This document shows, piece after piece, positions 1 through 8,093 of a stretch of DNA of 64,000 nt (position 1 is its first letter; each line of letters opens with the position of its first letter). The stretch comes from Chitinophagaceae bacterium. GTDB taxonomy: Bacteria; Bacteroidota; Bacteroidia; Chitinophagales; Chitinophagaceae. A program made the translations under genes and the position numbers. The notes beneath the pieces are model-generated. The model saw only the letters and a list, made by a program, of their open reading frames with translations, was not told where the DNA came from and made no database searches. The stretch is taken from the NCBI GenBank assembly GCA_024508725.1, contig JANINS010000004.1, positions 886,163 to 950,162 of the forward strand, read 5' to 3'.

Positions 1-1
1 G

Positions 2-466
2 TGGCAGGAGCATAAGATATTTGTTTACGATGCAGGTAGTTTTAAAAAGCTGAAAGAATTTACCTGGGATTATGAAGGATGGGGTATTACAAATGATGGA
101 AAGAACCTTATTATTAGTACAGGCAGCAATAATCTATACTTTGTAGAGCCTGAAACCATGAGAATTCAGAAGACAGTTGGAGTAAATAGTAATTATGGCC
201 CTTTGAGTGATATTAACGAACTCGAGTACGTTAATGGAAAAGTGTATGCGAATGTTTGGAACAGTGAGTATATCGCTGTGATCAATCCAGAAAGCGGAGT
301 GGTAGAAGGTAGAATAGATCTTTCGGGGATATTGCAGAAGTTTAATAAAGACACTTATCCTGAAAGAGATGTGCTTAATGGCATTGCTTATGACTCAACC
401 AGTAAAACATTTTACATCACAGGAAAAAAATGGCCTGCTTTATTTGAGCTGAAGCTGAATGGCTGA
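2..466 (+). CDS. Glutamine cyclotransferase (glutaminyl-peptide cyclotransferase), 3' part
   Basis: The gene enters from outside the window; 154 residues are visible in one open frame, ending at TGA 464-466. The family turns N-terminal glutamine of peptides into pyroglutamate and is usually exported. The visible part shows family beta-propeller features: an early WDYEGWGIT segment, NLYFVEPETM, the blade INELEYVNGKVYANVW, and the C-terminal VLNGIAYD and FYITGKKWPALFEL segments. The start and any signal peptide cannot be seen. It ends directly against a convergent small gene with no room for a terminator. The family call is confident; the substrate is unknown. Confidence 0.85.
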   Translation, partial: WQEHKIFVYDAGSFKKLKEFTWDYEGWGITNDGKNLIISTGSNNLYFVEPETMRIQKTVGVNSNYGPLSDINELEYVNGKVYANVWNSEYIAVINPESGVVEGRIDLSGILQKFNKDTYPERDVLNGIAYDSTSKTFYITGKKWPALFELKLNG

Positions 467-655
467 TCACTTTGAAAGATTCTTGCTTCCTTTTACATAA
501 TCGAAAGCAGCAAATACAAGGAAAGGGATCGTTACCAATAAAAGCTTATAGCTTCCATTGTGTACAATTGCATTCTGCAAGATCAATCCATTAATGATCA
601 TCATCAACATTATTGAAGCTCCTGCTAAGGATACACTTTTTTCTGGCTGGTTCAT
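467..655 (-). CDS. Small two-segment membrane protein, unknown function
   Basis: 62 residues with two hydrophobic stretches (about residues 9-27 and 37-53) and a basic C-terminus (YVKGSKNLSK), so probably a small inner-membrane protein. I do not recognise a family. Its stop abuts the stop of the convergent cyclotransferase, and it lies downstream of the PAS sensor on the same strand with a 108-bp gap. It is supported by its neat fit between neighbours and its membrane-like composition, not by homology. Confidence 0.5.
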   Translation of the reverse strand: MNQPEKSVSLAGASIMLMMIINGLILQNAIVHNGSYKLLLVTIPFLVFAAFDYVKGSKNLSK

Positions 656-763
656 TTCAGTACATTTTAGAGAACTGAAGTTCCAACGTTTAGCCGGCTG
701 TTATGGGTGTATTGGTCATACTGTGAGATGATCCTCATCATGAAAGACAATTACAGCTTAGTT

Positions 764-2620
764 CTATTTCTTAAGAGGACTCATTGTCGATTCAACATCA
801 CCAGTTTGTAAAGAAGTCGTGTACTCATACGTCGTAGAAACGATCTTCCTGATCATATTGTCAAGTTCCAACGCACTTTTTTTAAGCATTTTGAGCGTGG
901 CCTTTTGTTCGTTGATAAGTTTATCCTGTGTAAGTATTTCTGTTAAGCCTAGAATATTGGCCAATGGTCTTCTTACTTCATGAGACTGGATAAACGCAAT
1001 TTCTTTGAGTGCTGAGTTTTGTTTATATAAAGAACTGATCGCTTCTTTTAATTTTTCTTCCTGCAGTTTTCGTTCAGTGATATCTCTGGAATTGATGATG
1101 AGCCCTTCTATTGCTTTATTTTCCAACATATTGGTGCAGATCACTTCTAGACAACGCCATTTTCCAGCAGCATCTTTAAATCGAAAATCCCTGATATAAA
1201 CTTCTTTAGTATCAAACGCTTTTTCAAACTCTTTTGATATTTGTTCCCGATCGTCTTCATGTATCAGGTCAAACGCTCTTTTTCCCAGCAGATCGGTTGC
1301 ATTATAACCAAGTATCTGAAGTGCATTATTACTTACAAACTTGTACACTCCGTTTACATCCAGGATAGAGATCATATCAGCTCCTTTGCTGATCACAGCA
1401 GCGAAACGCTGCTCGCTTTCCAATACAAGTTTTTCAGCTTCATAAAGAGCAGTAGCATCTCTTCCAACAGAAAACACCATCTCAGTTTTTTCATCCCACC
1501 TGGCAGACCAGATCATGTGTACAACTTCACCGTTCTTTTTTACAATACGATTTCTAAAAGCTGTTGTTTTAAGTCCTTTCCTGATCTGTTCGGCAGAAGC
1601 CTTTGTAATCTCAATATCTTCAGGATGCACCCAGTCAGTAAAATGTTTGCCAATTATCTCTTCAGGATTATAACCAAGTAAATGTTGACTGGCTTTATTC
1701 ATCGAAGCATAGAAACCATTCTTATCTGTACTTGCAATGATGTCAACAGAATTATTCAGTATCGATTCAAGTTTGCCGGTGAGTGATCTTAGTTCCTGCT
1801 CTTTCTCCTGAAGTTTTTGGTTCTTGTTTTCAATAAGACTTATGTAACGTTTACTTGCAGAGATATCACGTGCATAACAAGCAACCCCAGTGACAGTTGC
1901 AGCGTCATCATCAATAATGGGGTTTAAACTGATCTCAACATAGTTGATCGTTCCATCGGGGAAATTGATCACCTGGTCATGTTTAAAAGCCTCCCCGGTC
2001 AAAGCTCTTTCGTAAAGCGGTCTCCAACGATCACCTTCTTCTTTCCCCATTAACATCAGGATCATATCTCCTTCCTGTACCTGGAATCCGCTATACTTCT
2101 TTGTATTGTCCCTGAAAGTTTTATTTGCAGCCAGGAGCCTGAAATCTTTATCCACAGTCCATATAAGTTCAGGTGTGGAGTTAATAGTAGCCTGGTGAAT
2201 GTTGCGTTGGTTTAAAATATGCTGACTTTGCAGCTTCTTAGCAGTAATGTCTTTGAAATATATTGCAAATCCATCTTCGGTAGGAAAAGCCCTTACTTCA
2301 CCCCATATATTCAAAGGTTCATAATACTCTTCGAATTCAACAGGTTCATTCTTTTCTTTGGCGTTTGTATATTTTGAATAAAGCTCAAGTTCCTTTGCAT
2401 CTGGAAACACATCCCAAATATTCCGGTTCAAAACGTTGTCTGCTGGTTGACGAAGAATTCTTTCAGCAGCTTTGTTCCAGAAACAGATATTCCAATCATT
2501 ATCCAGCAAGCAAACTCCATCTGTAATACTGTTAAGCACATTGATGAGAACAGTACGTTCACGTGAATGATCTGTTTCTGCAGATGATTGTTGAAAAAGT
2601 TTGTACATAGGGTCTTTCAA
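764..2620 (-). CDS. Multi-PAS sensor protein with H-box but no kinase ATPase domain
   Basis: 618 residues with four PAS domains in tandem, at about residues 22-130, 135-260, 285-400 and 405-525, several ending in the usual D-I-T/S-x-x-K/R junction (FKDITAKK, ARDISASKR, SRDITERK). A HisKA-like helix follows with the H-box FIQSHEVRRPLANILGL, about residues 545-561. The protein stops about 55 residues later, so the HATPase domain of a histidine kinase is absent. The next 108 bp are too short to encode one, so a simple frameshift does not explain it. No transmembrane segment is obvious, so it is probably cytosolic. A receiver-only protein is encoded upstream on the same strand. It may dimerise with or pass signals to other kinases; that is inference. 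Confidence 0.85.
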   Translation of the reverse strand: MKDPMYKLFQQSSAETDHSRERTVLINVLNSITDGVCLLDNDWNICFWNKAAERILRQPADNVLNRNIWDVFPDAKELELYSKYTNAKEKNEPVEFEEYYEPLNIWGEVRAFPTEDGFAIYFKDITAKKLQSQHILNQRNIHQATINSTPELIWTVDKDFRLLAANKTFRDNTKKYSGFQVQEGDMILMLMGKEEGDRWRPLYERALTGEAFKHDQVINFPDGTINYVEISLNPIIDDDAATVTGVACYARDISASKRYISLIENKNQKLQEKEQELRSLTGKLESILNNSVDIIASTDKNGFYASMNKASQHLLGYNPEEIIGKHFTDWVHPEDIEITKASAEQIRKGLKTTAFRNRIVKKNGEVVHMIWSARWDEKTEMVFSVGRDATALYEAEKLVLESEQRFAAVISKGADMISILDVNGVYKFVSNNALQILGYNATDLLGKRAFDLIHEDDREQISKEFEKAFDTKEVYIRDFRFKDAAGKWRCLEVICTNMLENKAIEGLIINSRDITERKLQEEKLKEAISSLYKQNSALKEIAFIQSHEVRRPLANILGLTEILTQDKLINEQKATLKMLKKSALELDNMIRKIVSTTYEYTTSLQTGDVESTMSPLKK

Positions 2621-2788
2621 AAAGGATGTGGCTAAAGGTATAACGTTTAAACTTCAACGATCGATGACCTGATTCATTTTAAACAATCTTAATAGGAATT
2701 AAAGGCTGATCTCCTTGAGTTTAAAGGGATATATTGATCGGATTAATATAAACTTAACTCATATTAGTAACCCGTAGAATATATACGA

Positions 2789-3160
2789 CTACTTTACTAT
2801 TGATCTTGTAATTCGCTTGATGCGTAGCACCAACTCTGCAAGACTCACCGGCTTCTTGATATAATCATCTGCACCAAGTGTAAAAGCCTGTTCAACCGAT
2901 TCTTCTTGTCCCAATGTTGACAGCACAATGATCGGTATGTGTTTTAGATGTTCCTGATGTTTTATTGCACTGATCAATTCCAAACCCGATATGTATGGCA
3001 TCAGAATATCTGTAATGATGAGATCAGGAGTAAACGTTTCCAGTTGTTTTAAAGCATCTAAACCTGTAGTACAACCAACAGTTTCAAATCCTTCTTTCTT
3101 CAATTTCAAAGAGATGGTTTGCAGTATCGGCAACTCGTCTTCTACGATCAATAATTGCAT
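2789..3160 (-). CDS. Receiver-only response regulator
   Basis: 123 residues making one complete REC domain and no output domain. The acidic pair E7/D8 (IVEDE), phospho-acceptor D51 (LIITDILMPYISGLEL), the conserved hydroxyl residue (IVLST, S81/T82) and K103 (IKKP) are all present. It is probably phosphorylated by, or a phosphate sink for, a histidine kinase. It lies 168 bp upstream of the PAS/H-box protein on the same strand, which suggests a functional link, but that protein lacks an ATPase domain and so cannot be a complete kinase partner. Confidence 0.9.
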   Translation of the reverse strand: MQLLIVEDELPILQTISLKLKKEGFETVGCTTGLDALKQLETFTPDLIITDILMPYISGLELISAIKHQEHLKHIPIIVLSTLGQEESVEQAFTLGADDYIKKPVSLAELVLRIKRITRSIVK

Positions 3161-3284
3161 TGGAGATACGGTTTATTCAACAAACTAACAAATTAAATTA
3201 ACAGAGCATAAGTTCTGGTACAGAAATTCCCACACATCCTTGAAACTGCTGCTTTTTCTCAACCTGAAATAAAATTGCTTCTTA

Positions 3285-3314
3285 TTGACCTGGGCTAAAT
3301 TATAGTTGGTTTGC
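3285..3314 (+). promoter_or_regulatory. Candidate Bacteroidota-type promoter
   Basis: TTG at 3285-3287 and a -7-like TTGGTTTG at 3306-3313, 18 bp apart, resemble the Bacteroidota TTG/TAnnTTTG pattern except that the TA is TT. It would drive the small gene at 3403. Confidence 0.35.
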
Positions 3315-3402
3315 AATCAGTTATCTTTCAATGGCTTGTTAGCCACAGATTCGAATGAGAGGGAACAATGTTTGCTCTTGTTAAGGAAAAGAAGGAGAAG
3401 CC

Positions 3403-3660
3403 ATGATCAACGAAGCCAATAACAATGTGATAGAAGAGCAAACCGAGAATGGCCGTGCAGATGAATATTTGCCCTATGCCACAGACTATATCAATACTGC
3501 TTGCTATTGTCTAGAGGTTTTAAATAGTATTGATGGAAAACTTTTCAGCAAAGCTGAGGAAGAACGAATGCTGGAAACCCGGCGAAGGATGATGCGTATC
3601 ATTCATGCTGCAGGTAAAGCCATGCATGACGATTGGTTTGACCAGGAAGAAGTGAATTAA
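3403..3660 (+). CDS. Small acidic hypothetical protein
   Basis: 85 residues, soluble, with Tyr/Cys-containing segments (EYLPYATDY, NTACYCLEVL) and a basic helix (ERMLETRRRMMRIIHAAG). I do not recognise a family. Support comes from a purine-rich AAGGAAAAGAAGGAGAA stretch just before the ATG, unusual for this phylum, and from a strong terminator directly after the stop codon, which together suggest a single-gene transcript. Confidence 0.7.
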   Translation: MINEANNNVIEEQTENGRADEYLPYATDYINTACYCLEVLNSIDGKLFSKAEEERMLETRRRMMRIIHAAGKAMHDDWFDQEEVN

Positions 3661-3666
3661 AGATAA

Positions 3667-3690
3667 GGTGCAGCAGGTCTGCACCTTTTT
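3667..3690 (+). terminator. Rho-independent terminator
   Basis: Perfect 7-bp stem GGTGCAG (3667-3673) / CTGCACC (3679-3685), 5-nt loop, then five T. It ends the small gene at 3403. Confidence 0.85.
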
Positions 3691-3713
3691 ATTAGTATGA
3701 ATATCTTCGCTGA

Positions 3714-4187
3714 ATGAAGATCCAGTTCTGGAGTATTGGTAAGCCCCACGAAAAATATATAAAAGAAGGTGTGGAAGATTTTACGAATCGCATCTCAAGA
3801 TATTATAAAGTGGAGTGGATTATTATTCCGCCAATTAAAAATGCGGCAACGTTAAGTGAAACGGATCTTAAGAAGCAGGAAGGAGAAACAATAATTGAGT
3901 GGTTGAAAGATGATGATTACCTCATTTTATTAGATGAACGAGGCAAGAATATTTCTTCTGAAGAATTATCGACTATAATACAGCAAAGAGCCAATGAAAG
4001 TGCAAAGAAGGTGGTGTTTTTGATTGGTGGTGCTTTTGGTGTAAGTGATAAAATTGCCAAAAGAGCAAACTTTACATGGTCACTTTCTAAATTAGTTTTT
4101 CCGCACATGCTGGTTAGGCTTATTTTAGCTGAGCAGGTGTACAGAGCCTGCACCATTTTACGGAACGAAAAATATCATCATCAGTAG
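3714..4187 (+). CDS. rlmH: 23S rRNA (pseudouridine-1915 N3)-methyltransferase RlmH
   Basis: 157 residues, the usual RlmH (SPOUT family) length. It methylates the pseudouridine at position 1915 in helix 69 of 23S rRNA on 70S ribosomes. Family signatures are LLDERGK (72-78), the SAM-binding knot FLIGGAFGV (102-110), HMLVRLILAEQVYRA (131-145) and the C-terminal NEKYHH. A TAtcTTcG promoter-like box at 3702-3709 lies only about 5 bp before the ATG. The next gene (rhomboid) begins at the base after the stop codon, so the two are probably co-transcribed. Confidence 0.97.
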   Translation: MKIQFWSIGKPHEKYIKEGVEDFTNRISRYYKVEWIIIPPIKNAATLSETDLKKQEGETIIEWLKDDDYLILLDERGKNISSEELSTIIQQRANESAKKVVFLIGGAFGVSDKIAKRANFTWSLSKLVFPHMLVRLILAEQVYRACTILRNEKYHHQ

Positions 4188-4862
4188 ATGGAATTTAATA
4201 CCCTCAGTCTTAGTTTAACTACGATCATCATCATAATCACCGTTGGATTATCTATTGCCGGATTTTCCAACCAGAAAGTAATCGATGATTTGATCTTCTA
4301 TCCTCCTGCAGTTTCAAAAAGAAACCAGTGGTACAGGTTTATCACTTGTGGTTTTATTCATGCTGATATTGCCCACCTGGCTTTTAACATGTATGCATTT
4401 TACATGTTTGGTGGAGCAGTAGAAGTTGCATTTAAAGAGCTGTTCCAGGAAAATGGAAAACTTCTTTACATAGTGCTGTACATTTCTGCTTTAGTTGTTT
4501 GCCTGTTACCCACTTACTTTAAGAATCGTGATAATTATTACTACAGAAGCCTTGGTGCTTCGGGAGCGGTTGCAGCAGTGGTATTTACCTATATTATGCT
4601 GGATCCGATGCAAGGCATTGGCATCATCTTCATTCCTGGGATATATATCCCTGCTTTTGCTTTTGCAGTGATCTATTTAGGCGTATCAGCTTATCTTGAC
4701 AAGCGTGGCGGAGGAGGCATCAACCATTCTGCTCATTTTTGGGGATCTGTCTATGGATTGGTATTCGTGATTATCGCAGTTTATACGCTAACAAAATATC
4801 CGTTACTGCAAAACTTTGTTCAGCAGGTAAAGTTCTGGTTCAGCTCGAAGTTTGGAGGCTGA
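4188..4862 (+). CDS. Rhomboid-family intramembrane serine protease
   Basis: 224 residues, about six membrane segments. The catalytic dyad is visible: Ser125 in GASG (123-126) and a His in NHSAHFWGS (His183). The HxxxN motif of the second segment is HLAFN (63-67), next to FYMFGG. It should cleave membrane-anchored substrates within the inner membrane; the substrate is unknown. Its ATG directly follows the rlmH stop codon. Its 3' end overlaps that of convergent tilS by 23 bp. Confidence 0.93.
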   Translation: MEFNTLSLSLTTIIIIITVGLSIAGFSNQKVIDDLIFYPPAVSKRNQWYRFITCGFIHADIAHLAFNMYAFYMFGGAVEVAFKELFQENGKLLYIVLYISALVVCLLPTYFKNRDNYYYRSLGASGAVAAVVFTYIMLDPMQGIGIIFIPGIYIPAFAFAVIYLGVSAYLDKRGGGGINHSAHFWGSVYGLVFVIIAVYTLTKYPLLQNFVQQVKFWFSSKFGG

Positions 4863-6186
4863 GTTTGAGCACTTCTTTGGTGGAAGGTGTGATCTTAAAA
4901 CGATCATCAATACGATAACCTACTACCCAAAGGATTTTTTTATTGCTTTCAATTACCCAGACTTTCTCTTTATCATTAATTGAAACCTTCTGATCAATCA
5001 AAAAGCGACTGAGCTTTTTCTTTTTCTTCATTCCTAATGGATAGAAATAATCGCCCTGTTTCCACTTTCTAAGAAGTAAAGGGAATTTAATATCGGCCAA
5101 ATCAAGCGTTGCAATTTGGTCCACGGTCGACGGTCGACAATCAAACGAGGGTTCTATATTCAAAATCCCCTCACTAAAACAAATCTTCTTCTCTCCTTTT
5201 TCAATCAGAATAGTGTGTGCTTCTGTTGATTGATTCGGAGCAATGATGAGCCAGTTCCTGTTACGGATGATGCGATGCGTTGCTGATGAAACGTACTTAC
5301 CACTTTCACTTTCTAACAAGCCAACTACATCTTCTGTTTGAGCCGAACTGAAACCAAAATCTTTAATGATCTCGAATGTGATCGTTTTTAATGGAATGGA
5401 TCTTTGAAGTTTTAGTACCGGAATATGCACTTCATTTCCTTTGAACTCACAGAGTTTTTTCTTATGTTGAGCAAGAGCCTGATTATATAAAGCTTCACCT
5501 TCTCTCCATCTTTCAATGCTGTTGCTGATATTATCTGTTACAGAGGGGAAAATCTGTTTCAACATCGGCAATACTTCATGCCTGATGTAATTACGGCTGT
5601 ACTTCGTTGATTCATTTGAGCTATCTTCCACCCAACTCAATTGGTTTTCTTTTGCATAAGCAAGAATATCTTCTCGTTTAGCAAACAGTAATGGCCTGAT
5701 GATATTGCCTTGTTGAGGCAAAATCCCATGCAATCCACTCATTCCAGTGCCACGAAAGATGTTGAACAGAACCGTTTCTATATTATCATCTGCATGGTGA
5801 GCGGTTAGCAGTTTACAGTTTTGAGTTTTTAGTTTTGAGTTGAGCAAATCAGTGAACCAATTATAACGAAGAGATCTTGCTGCCTCCTGGATTCCTATTT
5901 TATTTTGCTCGGCGAATTGAAGTGTGTCGAATCGTTTTACAAAAACTTCAACGCCATATTTTTCTCCGAGGCTTCTTACAAAACCTTCGTCTCTTTCACT
6001 CTCTTCTCCTCTTAATTGAAAATTACAATGGGCAATGGATAACTGGAATCCTGCATTGAATACAAGATCAGCCAATACCACACTGTCAACTCCACCGCTA
6101 ACAGCCAATACAAGATGACAGTTGGCAGATGACAGTTGATAAAAATGTTCTTTCCAGTATTGTTGAAATTTCTCCTGCAGGTTCAT
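4840..6186 (-). CDS. tilS: tRNA(Ile)-lysidine synthase TilS
   Basis: 448 residues. TilS ligates lysine to C34 of tRNA-Ile(CAU) using ATP, changing decoding from AUG to AUA, and is essential in most bacteria. The N-terminal PP-loop ATPase motif SGGVDS is at 30-35, with HCNFQLRGEES, LLTAHHADDNIETVLFNI and RPLLFAKREDI following. The C-terminal lysidine domain has the typical end PLGMKKKKKLSRFLIDQKV. Three 7-bp-period tandem arrays lie inside the reading frame (6113-6140, 5810-5844, 5118-5138) at poorly conserved segments. The frame is intact, so it is probably functional. Confidence 0.95.
   Translation of the reverse strand: MNLQEKFQQYWKEHFYQLSSANCHLVLAVSGGVDSVVLADLVFNAGFQLSIAHCNFQLRGEESERDEGFVRSLGEKYGVEVFVKRFDTLQFAEQNKIGIQEAARSLRYNWFTDLLNSKLKTQNCKLLTAHHADDNIETVLFNIFRGTGMSGLHGILPQQGNIIRPLLFAKREDILAYAKENQLSWVEDSSNESTKYSRNYIRHEVLPMLKQIFPSVTDNISNSIERWREGEALYNQALAQHKKKLCEFKGNEVHIPVLKLQRSIPLKTITFEIIKDFGFSSAQTEDVVGLLESESGKYVSSATHRIIRNRNWLIIAPNQSTEAHTILIEKGEKKICFSEGILNIEPSFDCRPSTVDQIATLDLADIKFPLLLRKWKQGDYFYPLGMKKKKKLSRFLIDQKVSINDKEKVWVIESNKKILWVVGYRIDDRFKITPSTKEVLKLSLQTSS
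5118..5138 (-). repeat. Heptamer array (GGTCSAC)x3 inside tilS
   Basis: Three contiguous 7-bp units: GGTCCAC, GGTCGAC, GGTCGAC. They encode part of a variable linker (CRPSTVDQ) before the C-terminal domain. Confidence 0.85.
5810..5844 (-). repeat. Heptamer array (AGTTTNN)x5 inside tilS
   Basis: Five contiguous 7-bp units on the + strand: AGTTTAC, AGTTTTG, AGTTTTT, AGTTTTG, AGTTGAG. They encode the NSKLKTQNCK stretch just before the conserved LLTAHHADDN motif. Confidence 0.85.
6113..6140 (-). repeat. Heptamer array x4 inside the 5' end of tilS
   Basis: Four contiguous 7-bp units: AGATGAC, AGTTGGC, AGATGAC, AGTTGAT. They encode the segment just before the SGGVDS ATP-binding motif. Confidence 0.8.
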
Positions 6187-6231
6187 TTGATGTAAAGATA
6201 AGAGTGGTTCACTTTAATGAATGAGCTACTC

Positions 6232-6292
6232 TTGTTGCCATGAAAAATCATTCGTTGAACGGAGCGTCGCAAGAGCCGATGCTATGAAATAC
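6232..6292 (+). repeat. Divergent copy of the GCGACGC-core intergenic repeat
   Basis: Has GTTGCCATGAAAAAT, GCGTCGCAAG and CCGATGCTATGAAAT in order. It matches the divergent element at 31574-31637 better than the standard copies. It lies between tilS and glnS. Confidence 0.6.
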
Positions 6293-6330
6293 TTCAGCAG
6301 ACTTCACAACCACATTAGCAAATCAGCACA

Positions 6331-7992
6331 TTAACTTCCTTTCTTCACTTCCTTCGCCCATGCATCTTTCAAACCAACTGTTTTATTGAACACCAGTCTT
6401 CCATGGCTGTCTTTATCGAGACAGAAATATCCTTTACGCAGAAACTGGAAACGGTCTGTAAACTTTGCATTCTTTAAAGCCGGCTCTGCATGTACATTGG
6501 TAAGAAGTTGTAATGAATTGGGATTAATGTAACTCTTAAAATCGCCTTCTTCACTTGATGGATCTTCCACCTGGAAAAGTCTATCGTACAAACGTATCTC
6601 AGCAGAGATTGATTCTTTGATGCTCACCCAATGCAACGTACCTTTTACATTGATACCGCTGGTATCGTTTCCGCTACGGCTTTCAGGAATGTATGTACAG
6701 TTAAGTTGAGTGATATTCCCTGCATCATCTTTCACTACCTCGTCACATTTTATAATGTAAGCCCCTTTCAATCTCACCATTCCACCAGGAAATAAACGGA
6801 AGAATTTCTTTGGCGGATTTTCCATGAAATCTTCACGTTCTATATACAATTCACCACTAAACGGAACTTCTCTTGCACCGCTATTCTCGTCTTCAGGATT
6901 GTCTTCTATCTGCAGCATTTCCACCTCATTCGTCCAGTTGGTGATCACTACTTTTATTGGATCGAACACCACCATTCTTCTCAATGCGATTTTATTCAGA
7001 TGCTCCCTTACACAAAATTCAAGTAAGCTAAACTCCAATAAAATTTCTCTTTTTGCAATACCTACTCTTTCACAAAAATCCCTGATCGCTTCAGGTGTAT
7101 AACCTCTTCTTCTCATGCCGCTGATCGTTGGCATTCTGGGATCATCCCAACCATCTACATGATTTTCATTCACCAACTGTAACAGCTTTCTCTTGCTCAT
7201 TACGGTATAGTTGAGGTTTCTTCTTGCAAACTCATATTGATGTGAAGGAAAAATCTCCAGTTTCTCAATCAACCAATCATACAATTCTCTATGCGGAATG
7301 AATTCTAACGTACAAATGCTGTGCGTCACTTCTTCTATCGAATCACTCTGACCATGTGCAAAATCGTACATCGGATAAATGCACCATTTATCGCCTGTTC
7401 TATGATGGTGAGCATGTTTTATCCTGTAAATGATCGGATCTCTCATCAGCATATTAGTGTGAGCCATATCGATCTTTGCTCTCAACACTTTTGCTCCGTC
7501 AGGATATTTTCCATTCTTCATTTCATTAAACAACCGAAGATTTTCTTCGATGCTTCTATCACGATATTGATTGTTTACACCTGGTTCTGTTGGTGTTCCT
7601 TTTTGCTGCGCAATTTCTTCGCTGGTGCTGTCATCAACATAAGCAAGTCCCTTATTGATGAGTTTCACTGCAAACTCAAACAACTGATCAAAGTAATCAG
7701 AAGCAAATCGAAGATTCTTCCATTCAAATCCCAGCCATTGCACATCTTCTTTAATGCTTTCTACATACTCTGTTTCTTCAGTAACAGGGTTAGTATCATC
7801 GAAACGCAGGTTGGTATAACCCGGATATTTTTTGGTAAGTCCGAAGTTGAGGCAAATGCTTGTCGCATGCCCCATATGCAGGTAACCATTCGGCTCTGGC
7901 GGAAAACGAGTTACAATAGACTGGTATTTGCCGCTCTTCAGGTCGTTCTCTATAATTTCTTCCAGGAAATTCAGTGATCTTTCTTCGCTCAT
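6331..7992 (-). CDS. glnS: Glutaminyl-tRNA synthetase
   Basis: 553 residues, the usual bacterial GlnRS length; class I synthetase charging tRNA-Gln. The HIGH-type motif is [12 protein letters not shown] (31-42), and the KMSKS-type motif is VMSKRKLL near residue 267. GlnRS/GluRS signatures include LRFDDTNP and the [14 protein letters not shown] segment typical of GlnRS. The C-terminal anticodon-binding beta-barrels are complete. The start [14 protein letters not shown] fits the family. No synthetase-type regulatory leader is seen upstream. Confidence 0.97.
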   Translation of the reverse strand: MSEERSLNFLEEIIENDLKSGKYQSIVTRFPPEPNGYLHMGHATSICLNFGLTKKYPGYTNLRFDDTNPVTEETEYVESIKEDVQWLGFEWKNLRFASDYFDQLFEFAVKLINKGLAYVDDSTSEEIAQQKGTPTEPGVNNQYRDRSIEENLRLFNEMKNGKYPDGAKVLRAKIDMAHTNMLMRDPIIYRIKHAHHHRTGDKWCIYPMYDFAHGQSDSIEEVTHSICTLEFIPHRELYDWLIEKLEIFPSHQYEFARRNLNYTVMSKRKLLQLVNENHVDGWDDPRMPTISGMRRRGYTPEAIRDFCERVGIAKREILLEFSLLEFCVREHLNKIALRRMVVFDPIKVVITNWTNEVEMLQIEDNPEDENSGAREVPFSGELYIEREDFMENPPKKFFRLFPGGMVRLKGAYIIKCDEVVKDDAGNITQLNCTYIPESRSGNDTSGINVKGTLHWVSIKESISAEIRLYDRLFQVEDPSSEEGDFKSYINPNSLQLLTNVHAEPALKNAKFTDRFQFLRKGYFCLDKDSHGRLVFNKTVGLKDAWAKEVKKGS

Positions 7993-8013
7993 AAGGCAGC
8001 AAAGATAATTATT

Positions 8014-8068
8014 ATGAGGTCACCGCTATTGCTGCTATTTAGCTGCCATTGCGTCGCACACTTGTGCT
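8014..8068 (-). repeat. GCGACGC-core intergenic repeat, copy 1
   Basis: Read on the minus strand: AGCACAAGTGTGCGACGCAA, then an AATAGCAGCAATAGC segment. It fills the gap between hutH and glnS. Confidence 0.85.
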
Positions 8069-8093
8069 GCAAGAACACTAAGCAGCAAGTAAA

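Noticed and set aside
764-2620. PAS sensor as a frameshifted histidine kinase
   Set aside because: Only 108 bp follow before another gene, too little for an ATPase domain in any frame.
7321-7977. Long plus-strand open frame opposite glnS
   Set aside because: Lies inside glnS and lacks any protein-like features.
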